The notes under the pieces are model-generated. The model was not told the DNA's origin. It did not search any database and saw only the letters and a program-made list of their open reading frames with translations. The position numbers were made by a program, and so were the translations under genes. Shown piece by piece: positions 14,747 through 17,874 of a stretch of 17,874 bases of DNA. Numbering within the stretch: position 1 is the stretch's first letter; every line of letters begins with the position of its first letter. The stretch comes from Acidiferrobacter sp. (GTDB taxonomy: Bacteria > Pseudomonadota > Gammaproteobacteria > Acidiferrobacterales > Acidiferrobacteraceae): the NCBI GenBank assembly GCA_027335965.1, contig DAHWGZ010000022.1, positions 1 to 17,874 on the forward strand, read 5' to 3'.

Positions 14747-15693
14747 GGGGTGTCCCGGGCGAAGGCGTCCGTCGCTTCGATGAGCGCGCTTGTGATGCCG
14801 CGCTCGGTGGCTGAATGGGCCGCCTCGGGCACGACGTTAAGCGTGCTCCGAGGCCATGCGGCATGCAGTTCCCACGCGCTGCGCATGGGGCAGATCAGGT
14901 CGTAGCGACCTTGCACGATGACGCCGGGCACGCCCGCCAGGCGGTGGGCGTCCGCGAGGAGCTGATTGTCGCGCAGAAAGGCATCATGCATGAAGTAATG
15001 GCATTCAATGCGCGAGAGCGCGAGCGCCGTGTGACCCAGCCCGAAAAAGTCCACGACCTCTTTCTTCGGGCTCAGGTTGGCGGTGCGCCCCTCCCATAGG
15101 GACCAGGCGCGGGCGCAGCGCAGGCGCTCATCCTCGTCTAATCCGGTGAGCCTCCGATAGTAGGCGCCCACCATGTCGCCCCTCTCGGCCTCCGGGATGG
15201 GCGCGATGAAGTCCTCCCAGTAGTCGGGGTACACCCAGTTCGCGCCCTCCTGGTAGAACCAGCGGATCTCCGCCGGCCGGCACAGGAAGATGCCGCGCAG
15301 GATCAGGCCCAGCACCCGTTCGGGATGGGTTTCGCCGTAGGTGAGCGCGAGCGTCGAGCCCCACGAACCCCCGAACACCAGCCACCGGTCTATGCCAAGG
15401 CGGGTCCGTATATGCTCGATGTCGGCGACGAGCTCGGCGGTCGTGTTGCCGTCCAGCGCCGCGTGCGGCGCCGATTGCCCGGCGCCCCGCTGATCAAACA
15501 GGACGATGCGGTAGCGCATGGGGTCGAAGAACCGGCGGTGATAAGGCTCGCAGCCCGCCCCGGGGCCGCCGTGCAGGAACACGACCGGCAGCCCCCGCGG
15601 GTTGCCGCTCTCCTCGACATAAAGGATGTGCGGGGCGCTCACCGCGATGCGATGCTGCGCGTACGGCTCTGTGGGCGGATAAAGCGTGGCCAT
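14728..15693 (-). CDS. pip: proline iminopeptidase (alpha/beta hydrolase, S33)
   Basis: A 321 aa cytoplasmic exopeptidase that releases N-terminal proline from peptides. The oxyanion-hole HGGPGAGC is at 41-48, the nucleophile is S110 in GGSWGS, and the other triad members are D265 in GRYD and H293 in [14 protein letters not shown] and [18 protein letters not shown] are family-specific blocks that separate it from other S33 hydrolases. Length matches the family (about 315-320 aa). The start ATG has no Shine-Dalgarno, but TATACT lies about ten bases upstream on the minus strand. It is first in a pip-apaH-apaG unit and divergent from prfC across 86 bases. Confidence 0.94.
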   Translation of the reverse strand: MATLYPPTEPYAQHRIAVSAPHILYVEESGNPRGLPVVFLHGGPGAGCEPYHRRFFDPMRYRIVLFDQRGAGQSAPHAALDGNTTAELVADIEHIRTRLGIDRWLVFGGSWGSTLALTYGETHPERVLGLILRGIFLCRPAEIRWFYQEGANWVYPDYWEDFIAPIPEAERGDMVGAYYRRLTGLDEDERLRCARAWSLWEGRTANLSPKKEVVDFFGLGHTALALSRIECHYFMHDAFLRDNQLLADAHRLAGVPGVIVQGRYDLICPMRSAWELHAAWPRSTLNVVPEAAHSATERGITSALIEATDAFARDTPWPPTP

Positions 15694-15779
15694 GGAGAGG
15701 TCCAGTATACCGATGTGGGCCGCGCAGGCGAAGCGACGCTAGTTTTGGCGGCCTCCCGCGTGTATCCTTGCGCCCTCCC
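15694..15779. promoter_or_regulatory. 86-base divergent promoter region between pip and prfC
   Basis: On the minus strand, TATACT (plus positions 15704-15709) is a strong -10 match, with a weak -35 (TTCGCC) 17 bases further up; it ends ten bases from the pip ATG. On the plus strand, TATCCT (15763-15768) ends eleven bases from the prfC ATG. Neither gene has a recognisable Shine-Dalgarno. Leaders of only a few bases are predicted in both directions. Confidence 0.45.
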
Positions 15780-17360
15780 ATGCCCTCCTTGACGACCGAG
15801 ATTGCCCGCCGCCGGACCTTTGCGATCGTTTCGCATCCCGACGCCGGAAAGACCACCCTCACCGAAAAGCTTCTGCTTTTTGGCGGCGCCATCGTGCTCG
15901 CCGGCGCGGTCAAGGGCCGCAAGGCGGCGCGCCATGCCACCTCCGACTGGATGGCGCTCGAGCGCGAGCGCGGGATCTCCGTGACCTCATCGGTCATGCA
16001 GTTCCCGTATGGCGATGCCATCGTGAACCTGCTCGACACCCCCGGCCACCAGGACTTCTCCGAGGACACCTACCGGACGCTGACGGCGGTCGACTCGGTG
16101 CTCATGGTGATCGACGCCGCGAAAGGCGTCGAGGCCCAGACCGTGAAGCTGCTCGAGGTGTGCCGCATGCGCAACACCCCGATCATCACCTTCGTGAACA
16201 AGCTGGACCGCGAAGGCCGGGAGCCGCTTGAGTTGTTGGACGAGATCGAGCGGACCCTGAACATCAGTTGCGCGCCCGTGACCTGGCCGCTCGGCATGGG
16301 TCAGCGCTTCCGCGGCATCTGCCGGCTGGCCGACGAAATGGCGCGCCTCATGCCGCAGGGGCGCAGCGAGCGCATCCAGGAAGAGCGCCTGCTTTCCCTG
16401 CGCGACCCCGACCTCAAGGCCATCCTGGGCGACGAGTACGAGCGCACCCTTCAGGAGATCGAACTGGTGCGCGGGGCGGCCCCGGCGGTGGATGTCGAGG
16501 CCTATCGCGCGGCGCGCCAATCCCCGGTGTTCTTCGGGTCGGCCCTGAATAACTTCGGCGTGCGCGACCTGCTGGACGCCTTCGTCGCCTTCGCCCCTCC
16601 CCCCTTGCCGCGACCCACCGCCACGCGCGTGGTGGCGCCCGACGAGGAGGCCTTTTCCGGTTTCGTCTTCAAGATCCAGGCAAACATGGACCCGCAGCAC
16701 CGGGACCGCATGGCGTTCGTGCGCATCTGTTCGGGACGCTACCGGCGCGGCATGCGCCTCTATCATGCCCGCGAAGGGCGCGAGATCAATGCCGCCAACG
16801 CCCTCACCTTCCTCGCCAACGAGCGCACCATGGCCGATGAGGCCTATGCCGGGGATATCCTGGGTCTGCCCAATCACGGCACGATCCGCATCGGGGACAC
16901 CTTTACCGAAGGCGAGCCGTTGCGCTTTACCGGCGTCCCCAACTTCGCGCCCGAGCTCTTCCGGCGCGTGGTGCTGCGCGACCCCCTGAAGAGCAAGGCG
17001 CTCTCGCGCGGGCTCGAGCAGCTCACCGAGGAGGGCGCAACCCAGCTCTTTAGGCCGCTTTCCGGGCACGAGATGATCTTGGGCGCGCTCGGCGCCCTGC
17101 AGTTCGAGGTCGTGACCTACCGATTGCGCAACGAATATGGGGTCGAGGCCGACTTCGAGCCGGCCCCGGTGGTTGCGGTGCGCTGGCTCGAGGCCGACGC
17201 CGATACGCTCGCCGATCTGCACCGGCGCCTTGCAGGTCACCTCGCCCGCGACGCGGGCGGGGCGCTCGCCTATCTGGCGCCGTCGCGCTCGCACCTCGAC
17301 CTCACCGCCGAACGGTTTCCCAAGGCCCGCTTCCACGCCATCCGCGAGCAGGCGGGCTGA
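15780..17360 (+). CDS. prfC: peptide chain release factor 3
   Basis: A 526 aa translational GTPase (E. coli RF3 is 529 aa) that ejects RF1/RF2 from the ribosome after peptide release. GTP-binding motifs are SHPDAGKT (18-25), DTPGH (86-90), NKLD (140-143) and [10 protein letters not shown] as G5. The second and third domains include [16 protein letters not shown] and [13 protein letters not shown], both RF3-specific. ATG 15780 is preferred over a TTG four codons upstream because [21 protein letters not shown] fits the family N-terminus. No Shine-Dalgarno is visible. The stop lies only 15 bases before the end of an insertion sequence, so its native downstream region, including any terminator, may have been displaced. 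Confidence 0.97.
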   Translation: MPSLTTEIARRRTFAIVSHPDAGKTTLTEKLLLFGGAIVLAGAVKGRKAARHATSDWMALERERGISVTSSVMQFPYGDAIVNLLDTPGHQDFSEDTYRTLTAVDSVLMVIDAAKGVEAQTVKLLEVCRMRNTPIITFVNKLDREGREPLELLDEIERTLNISCAPVTWPLGMGQRFRGICRLADEMARLMPQGRSERIQEERLLSLRDPDLKAILGDEYERTLQEIELVRGAAPAVDVEAYRAARQSPVFFGSALNNFGVRDLLDAFVAFAPPPLPRPTATRVVAPDEEAFSGFVFKIQANMDPQHRDRMAFVRICSGRYRRGMRLYHAREGREINAANALTFLANERTMADEAYAGDILGLPNHGTIRIGDTFTEGEPLRFTGVPNFAPELFRRVVLRDPLKSKALSRGLEQLTEEGATQLFRPLSGHEMILGALGALQFEVVTYRLRNEYGVEADFEPAPVVAVRWLEADADTLADLHRRLAGHLARDAGGALAYLAPSRSHLDLTAERFPKARFHAIREQAG

Positions 17361-17375
17361 GGGCCCCGCCTAGCC

Positions 17376-17394
17376 CTGCCCTTTACCCATAAGT
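17376..17394 (+). repeat. terminal inverted repeat of the IS50-like element
   Basis: CTGCCCTTTACCCATAAGT, read inward from the element's tip, matches the 19-base outside end of Tn5/IS50 (CTGACTCTTATACACAAGT) at 13 of 19 positions, including the outer CTG and inner AAGT. Its orientation and position relative to the transposase stop are as expected. Confidence 0.7.
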
Positions 17395-17406
17395 GGCGAC
17401 GGGACA

Positions 17407-17874
17407 TCATCCGTCTTCCGCCAACAAGGCGGCACCCAGGCACATGAGCTGGAATTCCCGGTACCCCTGCCAGAGGAGTTGATGGCCCGGCGGGGGATCG
17501 TTGTTGCGCCCCAGATAGCCTCCGATCTTGGCGACCAGGCGCACGGCATCCTCCAGATGCTCGGGGGGCTTCAATCGGCTCTTCTTGGCAAAGGCACGCA
17601 GGGTGCGCAGTTCCACGTCCGAGAACAGGATGTCGGGGGGCAGTGGCGGTGTGTCCCGGCCGAGCAGCGTCATGAGCATGATCCGCCAGGCAATGACGAG
17701 ATTGATGGCGATGGCCCGGCGCAGGCGCTCTGCGGTGTCATGGGCAAGATGGCCGATGCGACAGCCGGATTTCAACACGCGGTGCCAGTCTTCGATACGC
17801 CAGCGCAGGCAGTACCAGCGCAGGCATTGTTCGGCATCGGCGAGCTGTGTGATTGCCATCGTGGTCAACAGAAA
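17407..17874 (-). CDS. IS4-family (IS50-like) transposase, C-terminal part; N-terminus outside the window
   Basis: 155 codons are visible and the frame stays open to the window edge, so the gene is partial. The signature Y-x2-R-x3-E-x6-K of IS4-type DDE transposases is complete in YCLRWRIEDWHRVLK and carries the catalytic Glu. KSGCRIGHLAHDTAERLRRAIAI is typical of the Tn5-like branch. The remaining region (PPDILFSDVELRTLRAF, KIGGYLGRNNDPPPGH, LWQGYREFQLM) matches the Tn5-type C-terminal dimerisation domain, ending normally in GAALLAEDG. The first two catalytic Asp residues would lie off the right edge. It converges on prfC, with its stop 46 bases from the prfC stop. Confidence 0.9.
   Translation of the reverse strand, partial: FLLTTMAITQLADAEQCLRWYCLRWRIEDWHRVLKSGCRIGHLAHDTAERLRRAIAINLVIAWRIMLMTLLGRDTPPLPPDILFSDVELRTLRAFAKKSRLKPPEHLEDAVRLVAKIGGYLGRNNDPPPGHQLLWQGYREFQLMCLGAALLAEDG

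Larger units (their letters stand above)
17376..17874 (-). mobile_element. IS4-family, IS50/Tn5-like insertion sequence (one end, cut by the window)
   Basis: The element is recognised from its transposase and a terminal repeat placed 13 bases beyond the transposase stop. Only about 500 bases of an element expected to be around 1.4-1.6 kb are inside the window, and the other end lies to the right. The nine bases before the repeat (cgcctagcc, 17367-17375) are the candidate target duplication, since IS50-type elements make nine-base duplications; this needs the other flank. Whether the copy is intact cannot be judged. Confidence 0.8.

Noticed and set aside
15768..15779. TTG start for prfC four codons upstream
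   Set aside because: It has no ribosome site, overlaps the possible -10 hexamer, and the ATG at 15780 gives the usual RF3 N-terminus.

Overview
The window is a compact, very GC-rich stretch of bacterial chromosome. Genes are packed with 1 to 19 base overlaps, and there are few spacers over 100 bases. The gene families (ApaG/ApaH, RF3, the hemH-thiD-thiE-hemL set, an aryl-polyene type fatty-acid cassette) point to a gammaproteobacterium or a close relative. The base composition and gene mix would suit an acidophilic or sulfur-oxidising lineage such as Acidiferrobacter, but that placement is a guess from general knowledge, not from a marker gene.

Layout. (1) 148-3771, plus strand: five overlapping or near-abutting genes for a COG4648-type membrane protein, an AMP-dependent acyl ligase, two hotdog dehydratases and a FabG-type ketoreductase. 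They resemble the ApeG-H-I-P-Q part of aryl polyene (APE)/xanthomonadin pathways. (2) 3764-5913, minus strand and converging on the cassette: a family 2 glycosyltransferase and a flavin-dependent halogenase-like oxidoreductase, both partners often seen with APE loci. No ketosynthase, acyl carrier protein or exporter is visible here, so the pathway would need parts from elsewhere. (3) 6117-7700, minus strand: rubredoxin, a YgjP/M48-type metallopeptidase and a hemolysin III/YqfA-type membrane protein. The rubredoxin is only 59 aa and easily missed. (4) 7764-11438, plus strand: hemH, thiD, thiE and hemL, linked by GTGA/TTGA/ATGA junctions, joining haem and thiamine synthesis and closed by a bidirectional terminator. 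(5) 11516-11752, minus strand: a 78 aa protein of unknown function. (6) 11753-12203: a 451-base non-coding, hairpin-rich region with short repeats, followed by a two-sensor diguanylate cyclase (12204-13493). (7) 13540-15693, minus strand: proline iminopeptidase, ApaH and ApaG as one operon. (8) 15780-17360: peptide chain release factor 3. (9) 17376 to the right edge: one end of an IS4-family, IS50/Tn5-like insertion sequence, with its terminal repeat 15 bases after the prfC stop and the C-terminal part of its transposase.

How the parts work together. The left third looks like the activation, beta-keto-processing and tailoring part of a polyene pigment pathway. The ligase loads an aromatic or acyl starter, the ketoreductase and paired dehydratases build conjugated double bonds, the glycosyltransferase-like protein attaches or modifies the product, and the flavoprotein may halogenate or oxidise it. 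The remainder is mostly core metabolism (haem, thiamine, Ap4A breakdown, translation termination) plus one c-di-GMP signalling gene. Several transcription units (hemH, pip, prfC, perhaps rubredoxin) lack a Shine-Dalgarno sequence and carry a -10-like hexamer very close to the start codon, suggesting short-leader or leaderless mRNAs.
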